Positions 22,747-30,339 of a stretch of 64,000 bases of DNA are shown one piece after another. Below the pieces are notes generated by a model. It made no database searches and was not told the DNA's origin. It saw only the letters and a program-made list of their open reading frames with translations. Origin of the DNA: Amycolatopsis lexingtonensis (GTDB lineage Bacteria > Actinomycetota > Actinomycetes > Mycobacteriales > Pseudonocardiaceae); assembly GCF_014873755.1 (NCBI RefSeq), contig NZ_JADBEG010000001.1:9026501-9090500 (forward strand). Reading direction: 5' to 3'. Position 1 is the stretch's first letter; each line of letters begins with the position of its first letter. The position numbers and the translations under genes are program-made.

Positions 22747-23415
22747 TCACAGCAGCTCGACGGCGGCCCCGGCTTTCTCGAGCTCTTCGCGGGCCGCTTC
22801 GGCTTGGGAGCCGGGCACCTGCGCCAGCAGGATCGACGGCGTACCGGTCACCAGTTCCTTGGCGTCGAGCAAGCCGATTCCCCGCACGAGACGGCGGACC
22901 GCCCGGACGACTTCGACCTGGTGCGCGCCGGCGTCGAGCAGCGCGACGTCGAACCGGTCGCGGCTACGGGCGCGTGCGGGGGCCGCGTCGAGGTGGTTGA
23001 GCCGCTCGGCGAACTCCTGGGCCGCCGCGGCTCCGTCCGGGTGCCTGCGGAGGCTGACCGCCCGTTCGAGCGTCGTCCCGGGCCCTTCGACGACGAGGTG
23101 CGCTTCGCTCTCGTAGCCCCTCTTCTTGACGGCCAGCGCAAGGAGCCCGAGCAGCAGCACCCGCGGCACGGTGACCCGGCTGTGTTCGGCGCTGCGGATT
23201 TCGACCCGCGCGGACAAACCGGCCACCGGGTGGTGCAGCGCCCGGTCTCCGGTGCCCTCGACGACGGCGGTCCGGGTCAGCCGCAGGCCTTCGAAGACCG
23301 CGATGACTCCCTCTTCGAGGTCCGCGCCCGCCAGCGTCGCGGAACGCATCACCTTCACCCCCACCGCGCCGGCGATGATCGCGAGGAGGAGTACTACGAC
23401 GGCCCACGGTGACAT
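22747..23415 (-). CDS. Membrane-anchored protein with ribosomal L12-like C-terminal domain
   Basis: 222 residues. It has an N-terminal membrane helix (residues 4-22), a second hydrophobic stretch near 83-98 and a C-terminal domain from about residue 165. That domain, VRRLVRGIGLLDAKELVTGT and AAREELEKAGAAVELL, follows the L7/L12 C-terminal fold, whose ribosomal version binds translation factors. The combination with a membrane anchor is seen in actinobacteria but has no known function. It converges on the DUF1653 gene with three bases between stops. Confidence 0.7.
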   Translation of the reverse strand: MSPWAVVVLLLAIIAGAVGVKVMRSATLAGADLEEGVIAVFEGLRLTRTAVVEGTGDRALHHPVAGLSARVEIRSAEHSRVTVPRVLLLGLLALAVKKRGYESEAHLVVEGPGTTLERAVSLRRHPDGAAAAQEFAERLNHLDAAPARARSRDRFDVALLDAGAHQVEVVRAVRRLVRGIGLLDAKELVTGTPSILLAQVPGSQAEAAREELEKAGAAVELL

Positions 23416-23831
23416 CCGGGCTCCCTTCGGCGGCGGCCTACGGCACCCGGAGTCGCCGTGCCGTGCTCCGGCGTTACGGCGGGCGCGGTAATCGTTCTCC
23501 GCGCCGATACCGGATCGATGCCGAATTCCGGTATCTGATTCCGGCTCGATTACTCCGCAAGGAAATCATTGACGCGATCGGCCGCGGCGCTGTGACCAGG
23601 TCTTTTATTCGCCTGATTCCTGCGCTGTTCGGGTGAGTCCGGGATCTTATTCCCCGTGCGCGTGGGACACTCGATTCGAGGGGTTCCGCCGGTGCGTCCG
23701 GCGTGGCCGGAGGGTGGTGCGCTCGGCCGTCTTTCTTTGTCGTGCCAACGTTTGAGTCCGCCTTCGAGCTCGTCGTGCGCATGCTCGCCGGCCGGTGTGC
23801 GCGCGTTTTCGCCCGCACGGAGGAGGAAGTC
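23416..23831. other. Intergenic region without a supported gene
   Basis: 416 bases. The stretch 23480-23650 is clearly poorer in GC than its surroundings and has the look of a promoter and long leader for the downstream gene. Frames across it give only arginine-rich peptides without ribosome sites. No riboswitch fold recognised. Confidence 0.5.
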
Positions 23832-24608
23832 ATGCGTTATCGCCCACTCGGTTCCGATCCGGCCGACCCGCGGCTGGGCCGGTTCATTCCGGACGACTGG
23901 CGGCACGTGGAAAGGTACCCGCTGTCCGCGCTCGCCGCCGACGACCGGCCGACCCGGGCGCCCGTCGTGATCGGGGTCAACTGGTACTCCGCGTTCGACA
24001 AGCCGGAGAAGGACGAGACCTCCGGCGAGTTCTTCATCGCGAGGGCCGGCGTGAAGCACCTCGGCCGGGTCCGCGGCGGGCACTGCGTGTGCCTCGAGCC
24101 GGGCGGGACGCCGGACACCGACGCCTGGTACGCGTTCTACGACCAGGGCCGCGAGGGTGCCTGTGTCGGGTTCGGTTGGTCGCGGTGCATGTCGATCTTC
24201 AACGGCAGCGAGTACACCGCCCGCTGGCTGTGGGACGCGGCCAAGAAGCGCGACGACTGGCCCGAGACCAACCCCGGCGACGACAACGGCACGTCCGTCC
24301 GCGCCGCGGCCGAGGTGCTCGCCGAGGCGGGGCACGTCCTGTGGGACGACTCCTACGCGAGCGACGACTGGCAGCAGCGCGAGCAGTACACCCCGGAAGC
24401 CAAGCAGGGCATCAAGGCGTTCCGCTGGGCCAAGTCGGTCGACGACGTGCACGCCGTGCTCGGCAACCCGCGTGCCGACGAGCTCGGCGCCGTGCCGATC
24501 CTCAACTCCTGGGGCCCGGGCTACCCGCACCGGACCTACCTGCCCGACGCCGTGCTCGCGCGGCTGATCGACGAAGAAGGTGAGATCGCCGTCCCGACCG
24601 ACCGGTGA
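23832..24608 (+). CDS. Papain-like (C1 fold) protein with rearranged motif order
   Basis: 258 residues from ATG with AGGAGG seven bases upstream. It has the cysteine motif DQGREGACVGFGW (Cys111), a following GTSVRAAAEVL helix, and NSWGPGYP (Asn225), as in papain-family proteins. The PVVIGVNWYSAF strand and GGHCVCLEP (His84), which normally lie between the GTSVR segment and NSWG, here come before the cysteine. His207 in VHAVLG is the only histidine at the usual place. This suggests a circularly permuted or rebuilt peptidase; activity is uncertain. No signal peptide, so probably cytoplasmic. A strong terminator follows. Confidence 0.6.
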   Translation: MRYRPLGSDPADPRLGRFIPDDWRHVERYPLSALAADDRPTRAPVVIGVNWYSAFDKPEKDETSGEFFIARAGVKHLGRVRGGHCVCLEPGGTPDTDAWYAFYDQGREGACVGFGWSRCMSIFNGSEYTARWLWDAAKKRDDWPETNPGDDNGTSVRAAAEVLAEAGHVLWDDSYASDDWQQREQYTPEAKQGIKAFRWAKSVDDVHAVLGNPRADELGAVPILNSWGPGYPHRTYLPDAVLARLIDEEGEIAVPTDR

Positions 24609-24638
24609 TCGGCTGCCGCTCCCGCGGTGCGTGAAACA

Positions 24639-24682
24639 GAGGGCGCGTTTTCCCTGGTAGTGACCAGGGGGGACGCGCCCTC
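24639..24682 (+). terminator. Terminator after the papain-like gene
   Basis: GAGGGCGCGT pairs with ACGCGCCCTC, with an inner CCCTGG/CCAGGG stem. It begins 30 bases after the stop. Confidence 0.8.
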
Positions 24683-24807
24683 CGGCCACTTTGGACAGGT
24701 CAGCGTGCCGACCCTGAATCCATGCAGTACTGTCCGGATCCGACGGGACCGTGGTGATTCCTGTCGGATATTGTCCACTTTTTGGAAGACAGTGCGGGAG
24801 GTGGGTC

Positions 24808-26505
24808 GTGCTCGTCCTAGCCGATGCGAACCTGCGACTCGATGCGAGCGCGATCGACTACATCGAGCTGGCGTTCTACTTCGTGCTGGTGCTCGGCATC
24901 GGGTACCTGGCGCGGCGGCAGGTGTCCAGCAGCCTCGACTTCTTCCTGTCCGGCCGGTCGCTGCCCGCGTGGGTCACCGGCCTGGCGTTCATTTCGGCGA
25001 ACCTCGGCGCGGTCGAGGTGATGGGCATGTCGGCCAACGGCGCCCAGTACGGCCTGCCGACCGTGCACTACTTCTGGATCGGCGCGATCCCGGCGATGCT
25101 GTTCCTCGGCATCGTGATGATGCCGTTCTACTACGGCTCCAAGGTGCGCAGCGTCCCCGAGTTCATGCGCCGGCGCTTCGGCAAACCGGCCCACCTGCTC
25201 AACGGCATCAGCTTCGCCGCCGCTCAGATCCTGATCGCGGGCGCGAACCTGTTCCTGCTGGCCAGCGTCGTGAACCTGCTGCTCGGCTGGCCGCTGTGGG
25301 TGTCGATCATCGTCGCCGCCGCGATCGTGCTCTCCTACACCGCGCTCGGCGGCCTCTCCGCCGCGATCTACAACGAGGTCCTGCAGTTCTTCGTCATCGT
25401 CATCGCGCTGGTGCCGCTGACGATCATCGGCCTGGTCAAGGTCGGCGGCTGGGAAGGCCTGGTCGACAAGGTCACCAACAGCCCCGGCGGGTCCGCGCAG
25501 CTGCACTCCTGGCCCGGCGACAACCTGACCGGCTTCGGCAACAGCATCCTGTCGGTGCTGGGCATCGTGTTCGGTCTCGGCTTCGTCCTCTCGTTCGGCT
25601 ACTGGACGACGAACTTCGTCGAGGTCCAGCGCGCGATGGCGTCGAAGAGCATGTCCGCCGCCCGCCGGACGCCGATCATCGGCGCCTTCCCGAAGATGCT
25701 GGTCCCGTTCATCGTCATCATCCCCGGCATGATCGCCGCGGTCAGCGTGTCCGAGTACGTCAAGGACAAGCAGGTGCTGCTCGACGGCGGCAAGGCCGAA
25801 AGCGGCGTCACGTTCAACAACGCCCTGTTGCTGCTCATGCGCGACCTGCTGCCGAACGGCATGCTCGGCATCGCCATCGCCGGTCTGCTGGCGTCGTTCA
25901 TGGCGGGCATGGCGGCGAACCTGAGCTCGTTCAACACCGTCTTCACGTACGACATCTGGCAGACGTACGTGAAGAAGGACAAGCCGGACCACTACTACCT
26001 GAACCTGGGCCGCGTGGTGACCTCGGGCGGCACGATCCTGGCGATCGGCACCGCGTTCATCGCGTCGAACTCCGGCAACATCCTGAACTACCTGCAGGAC
26101 CTGTTCTCGTTCTTCAACGCGCCGCTGTTCGCGACGTTCATCCTGGGCATGTTCTGGAAGCGGATGACCCCGCACGCCGGCTGGAGCGGCCTGCTCCTCG
26201 GCACCGCGTCGGCCGTCACCGTCTGGGGCCTCTCCCAGGCCGGGGTGCTGGGCCTGACCGGCCAGGGCATCAGCTTCGTCGCCGCCGGGACCGCGTTCGT
26301 CGTCGACATCGTGGTGAGCGTCGTGGTGTCGCTGGCCACCAAGCCGAAGCCGGACGAGGAGCTCGTCGGGCTGGTCTACTCGCTCACCCCGCGCGACTCG
26401 CTCAAGCACGACGACACCGGCGAGAACGCGGGCTGGTACCGCAAGCCGGGCCTGCTCGCGGGCATCGTGCTCATCCTGACCATCGCCCTCAACGCCATCT
26501 TCTAG
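24808..26505 (+). CDS. Sodium:solute symporter (SSS family)
   Basis: 565 residues with about 14 hydrophobic segments. Family features include YIELAFYFVLVLGIGYLARR at the N-terminus, SSSLDFFLSGRSLPAWVTG and YTALGGLSAAIYNEVLQFF. The overall pattern is closest to SGLT/sugar-type SSS carriers, but substrate cannot be read from the sequence. GTG 24808 follows GGGAGG. It is followed after 10 bases by a 94-residue membrane protein, probably a partner, so the two form one operon. Confidence 0.88.
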   Translation: MLVLADANLRLDASAIDYIELAFYFVLVLGIGYLARRQVSSSLDFFLSGRSLPAWVTGLAFISANLGAVEVMGMSANGAQYGLPTVHYFWIGAIPAMLFLGIVMMPFYYGSKVRSVPEFMRRRFGKPAHLLNGISFAAAQILIAGANLFLLASVVNLLLGWPLWVSIIVAAAIVLSYTALGGLSAAIYNEVLQFFVIVIALVPLTIIGLVKVGGWEGLVDKVTNSPGGSAQLHSWPGDNLTGFGNSILSVLGIVFGLGFVLSFGYWTTNFVEVQRAMASKSMSAARRTPIIGAFPKMLVPFIVIIPGMIAAVSVSEYVKDKQVLLDGGKAESGVTFNNALLLLMRDLLPNGMLGIAIAGLLASFMAGMAANLSSFNTVFTYDIWQTYVKKDKPDHYYLNLGRVVTSGGTILAIGTAFIASNSGNILNYLQDLFSFFNAPLFATFILGMFWKRMTPHAGWSGLLLGTASAVTVWGLSQAGVLGLTGQGISFVAAGTAFVVDIVVSVVVSLATKPKPDEELVGLVYSLTPRDSLKHDDTGENAGWYRKPGLLAGIVLILTIALNAIF

Positions 26506-26515
26506 GGAGGCACGC

Positions 26516-26800
26516 ATGGCTACCGAGTCCGGCGCACGGCCGCACAAGGCAGGCGCCTTCGACATCCGGCTGATCATCGCCCTGCTGATCGGTGTCTACG
26601 GCGTGATCCTCACGGTGATGGGCATCGGGTTCACCACCGACGCGGAGATCCAGAAGGCGGCGGGCGTCAACATCAACCTGTGGGCCGGCATCGGCATGCT
26701 GGTCGTCTCCGCGCTCTTCATCATCTGGGCGAAGGTGCGGCCGCTCGTCGTCCCGGCTTCGACCGAGACGGAAGACACGGCGCCCGCCGCGGGCGAATAG
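26516..26800 (+). CDS. Small two-helix membrane protein, symporter partner
   Basis: 94 residues with two membrane helices (about 17-38 and 53-72), a periplasmic loop and an acidic, Ala/Pro-rich tail. AGGGAGG lies just before the ATG. Co-occurrence directly downstream of an SSS symporter suggests an accessory subunit, as small subunits of some solute carriers, but this is inference from position. Confidence 0.75.
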   Translation: MATESGARPHKAGAFDIRLIIALLIGVYGVILTVMGIGFTTDAEIQKAAGVNINLWAGIGMLVVSALFIIWAKVRPLVVPASTETEDTAPAAGE

Positions 26801-26838
26801 CCGGGTTGTCCGGACAACGGCGCGAAGGTACGGCTACC

Positions 26839-27855
26839 GTGCATCGCGTGTTCCTTGACGCTCGGCGCCGCCGTCTCCCGAAGCTGTTCCTGCTGGTCAT
26901 CGCCCTCGCGCTGCCGCTGACCGCGTGCGGGCAGGACCTCGGCCGGTCCAACTTCGGCCGCACCACGGTGCCCGCGTCGGCCGCCGCTACCGGCCAGACC
27001 ACCGATGGGCCGATCACCGACGCCGCCGTGGCGGCGAACGCGCTGCGCACGATCAAGCCGTGCCAGTTCCTGACCAAGGACACCCTCGGCGGGCTCGGCC
27101 TCGGCACGGTCGAGGAGGATCCGTCGCCGTCGTCGATCGCCTTCGACACCTGCAGCAACAAGGTGAAGGACCCCGGCGGCAAGGACATGCGGCTCGAGGT
27201 CAAGGTCGGGAGCACCCTGCTGCCCCGCGCCGACAAGACGACCGGCCAGGTCGGCGGGCTGCCGCTGCGCGTCGACAAGGCCGACGACAGCGACTGCCTG
27301 GTCGCGGCGATGACGGCGCTGAACCCGGACCTGGCGATCACCGTGTCGGTCAGCTACGCCGGCGACCCGTGCCGCCCCGGGCAGGCGCTGCTGGAGGCGG
27401 CCGTCCAAAAGGTGCACGACTCGCCGGAGAAGTACTCGACGCCGACGGGCACCGTGCTGACCGCCGACCCGTGCGCGATGGCCGACACCTCGGTGGTGGC
27501 CTCCGCCGTGCCGTCGGCGAAGTCCGCGCCCGCGGGGCTGCACTCCTGCGAGTGGAAGAGCAACGGCACGGATCCGACGATCACCGTGAAGTTCCTGCCG
27601 GGGCTGCCCCCGATCGTCGGCGACGGTTACTCCAAGGTGGACATCGGGGGCGGCGTCACCGCCTACCAGAAGCAGACGAGCACGAGCTCGTCGCGGTGCA
27701 CGGTGGAGTGGCAGCACCGGCCGTGGCAGGGCGACGACGTCGAACTGGCCCAAGTGGACTACAGCAGCTACGCCGCCGAAGCGAGCAGCGACAACCCGTG
27801 CGGCAAAGCGGTGGACGTCGCCAAGAACGTCGTCACGAAGCTCCCCAAACCCTGA
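26839..27855 (+). CDS. Secreted lipoprotein, DUF3558-like
   Basis: 338 residues from GTG 26839 (GTG 26848 also possible). A basic start and hydrophobic helix end in the lipobox LPLTAC, with lipidation at Cys30. The mature protein has two similar halves, each opening with a DUF3558-type motif (KPCQFLTKDTL and DPCAMADTSV) and holding paired cysteines. DUF3558 lipoproteins are common and uncharacterised in Pseudonocardiales. Anchored outside the membrane. Confidence 0.75.
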   Translation: MHRVFLDARRRRLPKLFLLVIALALPLTACGQDLGRSNFGRTTVPASAAATGQTTDGPITDAAVAANALRTIKPCQFLTKDTLGGLGLGTVEEDPSPSSIAFDTCSNKVKDPGGKDMRLEVKVGSTLLPRADKTTGQVGGLPLRVDKADDSDCLVAAMTALNPDLAITVSVSYAGDPCRPGQALLEAAVQKVHDSPEKYSTPTGTVLTADPCAMADTSVVASAVPSAKSAPAGLHSCEWKSNGTDPTITVKFLPGLPPIVGDGYSKVDIGGGVTAYQKQTSTSSSRCTVEWQHRPWQGDDVELAQVDYSSYAAEASSDNPCGKAVDVAKNVVTKLPKP

Positions 27856-27922
27856 CCTGGCGGTGCGCCGCGCGGCGAGGTAGGAAGGGGGCACCCCACC
27901 CGCCGATGTGCCGGAGGTTGCC

Positions 27923-28924
27923 GTGAAGAAGATCATCAACGATCCGGCGAACGTGGTCGCGGAGTCGCTGCGGGGGCTCGCCGCCGCGCACTCCGACGTC
28001 CTGCGCGTCCAGTACGACCCCGATGTCGTGGTCCGGGCCGACGCGCCGGTCGCGGGCAAGGTCGCCGTGATCTCCGGCGGCGGGTCCGGGCACGAACCGC
28101 TGCACGGCGGGTTCGTCGGACCCGGCATGCTCGCCGCCGCCGTCCCGGGCGCCGTGTTCACCTCCCCGACGCCGGACGCCGTGCAGGCCGCCGTCACCGC
28201 GACCACCGGCGACGCGGGCGCGCTGCTGATCGTGAAGAACTACACCGGTGACGTGCTGAACTTCGAGACCGCCGCCGAGCTGGCCGCGGCCGAGGGCCTC
28301 GAGGTGCGCAGCGTCGTGATCGACGACGACGTCGCGGTCAAGGACTCGACCTACACCGCCGGCCGCCGCGGGGTCGGCGGGACGGTGCTGCTGGAGAAGA
28401 TCACCGGCGCCGCCGCCGAACGCGGTGACTCGCTCGACGCCGTGACCGCGCTGGCGGAGAAGGTGATCGGCCAGGTGCGGTCGATCGGCGTCGCGCTGAC
28501 CGCGCCGACCGTGCCGCACGCCGGCACCCCGAGCTTCGACCTCGACGACGGCGAAATCGAGTTCGGCATCGGCATCCACGGCGAGCCCGGCCGCGAGCGG
28601 ATCCCGCTCGAACCGGCCGACGCCCTGGTGGCGCGGATGGTCGAGGCCGTCGTCACGGACCTGCCGTTCGCCTCCGGCGACCGCGTCCTGCTGTTCACCA
28701 ACTCGATGGGCGGCACCCCGCTCGTCGAGCTGTACCTGGCGCACGGCATCGCCGAGCGGCTGCTGGCCGAGCGTGGGATCGTGGTCGAACGCCGGCTGGT
28801 CGGCCCGTACATCACCAGCCTCGAGATGCAGGGGATGAGTCTGACGTTGCTCAAACTGGACGACGAGCTGACCGAGCTCTGGGACGCCCCGGTCGAAACC
28901 GCGGCGCTGCGGTGGGGGCGCTGA
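27923..28924 (+). CDS. dhaK: Dihydroxyacetone kinase, substrate-binding subunit DhaK
   Basis: 333 residues. DhaK holds dihydroxyacetone as a hemiaminal on a histidine; the expected segment GIGIHGEPGRER is present. Other hallmarks are SGGGSGHEPLHGGFVG near residue 50 and VKNYTGDVLNFE. GTG 27923 follows GGAGG by five bases. It is the first gene of a dhaKLM operon with overlaps ATGA and GTGA, which phosphorylates dihydroxyacetone with phosphate from the PTS. Confidence 0.93.
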   Translation: MKKIINDPANVVAESLRGLAAAHSDVLRVQYDPDVVVRADAPVAGKVAVISGGGSGHEPLHGGFVGPGMLAAAVPGAVFTSPTPDAVQAAVTATTGDAGALLIVKNYTGDVLNFETAAELAAAEGLEVRSVVIDDDVAVKDSTYTAGRRGVGGTVLLEKITGAAAERGDSLDAVTALAEKVIGQVRSIGVALTAPTVPHAGTPSFDLDDGEIEFGIGIHGEPGRERIPLEPADALVARMVEAVVTDLPFASGDRVLLFTNSMGGTPLVELYLAHGIAERLLAERGIVVERRLVGPYITSLEMQGMSLTLLKLDDELTELWDAPVETAALRWGR

Positions 28925-29553
28925 TGACCTGCAAGGCAGAGGGGGTCGCGGCGGCCGTGCGCGCCGCCGCCGCGGTGGTCGCCGAACACCGCGTGGAACT
29001 GATCGACCTCGACCGCGCGATCGGCGACGGCGACCACGGCGAGAACATGAACCGCGGGTTCGCGGCCGTCGTCGCGGCGCTCGACGCGGGCGCGCCGGAC
29101 ACCCCGGGCGGGGTGCTGAAGCTCGTCGCGACGACGCTGATCTCCAAGGTCGGCGGCGCCGCGGGCCCGTTGTACGGCACGGCTTTCCTGCGGGCGTCGG
29201 CCAAGCTGGGCACCGCCACCGACCTCGACGTCCCGGCGCTGCTGGAGGCGCTGCGCGCCGGCCTGGAAGGCGTCCAGGCCCGCGGGAAGGCCGTCTGCGG
29301 CGACGCGACCATGGTCGACGCCCTGATCCCCGCGGTTTCGGCCGCGGAGAAGGCGGCCGAAGAGGGCGGCGACATCGCCGCCGTGCTGACCGCCGCGGCC
29401 GACGCGGCCGACCGCGGGGCGGAGTCCACAGTGGACCTGGTGCCGCGCAAGGGACGGGCGTCCTACCTCGGTGAGCGCGCGGTGGGACATATGGACCCCG
29501 GTGCCCGGTCGTCGGCGCTGCTGCTGCGCGCGTTCGCGGAGGCCGCCCGGTGA
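28924..29553 (+). CDS. dhaL: Dihydroxyacetone kinase, ADP-binding subunit DhaL
   Basis: 209 residues. The nucleotide/magnesium site AIGDGDHGENMNRGF carries the conserved aspartates, and TMVDALIPA is the second family motif. DhaL bears ADP as a cofactor that is rephosphorylated by DhaM and passes phosphate to the substrate on DhaK. Start and stop overlap both neighbours. Confidence 0.93.
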   Translation: MTCKAEGVAAAVRAAAAVVAEHRVELIDLDRAIGDGDHGENMNRGFAAVVAALDAGAPDTPGGVLKLVATTLISKVGGAAGPLYGTAFLRASAKLGTATDLDVPALLEALRAGLEGVQARGKAVCGDATMVDALIPAVSAAEKAAEEGGDIAAVLTAAADAADRGAESTVDLVPRKGRASYLGERAVGHMDPGARSSALLLRAFAEAAR

Positions 29554-30221
29554 GCGTGGGGATCGTGCTCGTTTCGCACAGCGCCAAACTCGCCGAAGGC
29601 CTGGCCGAACTGGCCGCCCAGATGGCGCCGGACGTCACCATCGTGCCGGCCGGCGGCCTCTCCGACGGCTCGATCGGCACGGACTACGACGAGGTCGTCG
29701 CGGCCACCCAGCGCGCCGACCGCGGCGACGGCGTCGTGCTGCTCTACGACCTCGGCAGCGCGCAGATGACCGCCGAGCTCGCCGTCGAATCGCTGGCCGA
29801 CCCCTCCGCGGCCATCGTCGCGGACGGCCCGCTGGTCGAGGGCGCCATCGCCGCGGCCGTGGCGGCCCAGGCGGGAGAAGGGCGCAAGGCGGTGGCCGCG
29901 GCCGCCGCGGCGGCCGGGATCCCCGAGGACCTCGAGCCCGCCGAGCCCACGGCGGGCGGCGCCGAGGTCGAGCTGGAGCTGCGCAACGACGTCGGGCTGC
30001 ACGCGCGGCCCGCCGCGGTGCTGGTGCGCACGCTTAGCGCGTTCGACGCCGAAGTCACCGTCCGGCTCGGTGACCAGGAGGCCGACGGCCGCAGCGTGCT
30101 GGCCCTGATGTCGCTCGGCGCCCGGCAGGGTGACCGGATCCTCCTGCGGGCGAGCGGCCCGCAGGCTTCGGCGGCCTTGGCGAAGGCGAAAGAGCTGGTG
30201 GACGGCAATTTCGGCGAATAA
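29550..30221 (+). CDS. dhaM: PTS phosphotransferase subunit DhaM with fused HPr domain
   Basis: 223 residues. Residues 1-120 are an EIIA-mannose-like domain with phospho-histidine His10 in VLVSHSAKLAEG; residues about 137-223 form an HPr domain with His151 in NDVGLHARPAA. Unlike E. coli DhaM there is no enzyme I-like part, so a separate enzyme I must phosphorylate the HPr domain. This is the phosphate donor for DhaL. Confidence 0.92.
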   Translation: MSVGIVLVSHSAKLAEGLAELAAQMAPDVTIVPAGGLSDGSIGTDYDEVVAATQRADRGDGVVLLYDLGSAQMTAELAVESLADPSAAIVADGPLVEGAIAAAVAAQAGEGRKAVAAAAAAAGIPEDLEPAEPTAGGAEVELELRNDVGLHARPAAVLVRTLSAFDAEVTVRLGDQEADGRSVLALMSLGARQGDRILLRASGPQASAALAKAKELVDGNFGE

Positions 30222-30339
30222 GGCGGTTTCGCCGACCGGGTGACTTGAGCGCTACTGACTCGATTCCGTCTGGGCTTCGCGTGGTCCCGCGTGGCAGTAT
30301 CGGGGCAATTACCAGCGAGTAACATCTCTGGAGGCCTCG

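Noticed and set aside
23409..23636. Forward frame in the spacer before the papain-like gene
   Set aside because: Lies in A/T-richer, promoter-like DNA and starts inside the antisense end of the L12-like gene; no coding features.
24817..26577. Long open frame antisense to the SSS symporter gene
   Set aside because: Composition is Arg/Glu/His-biased with no family features; the forward frame is a clear symporter.
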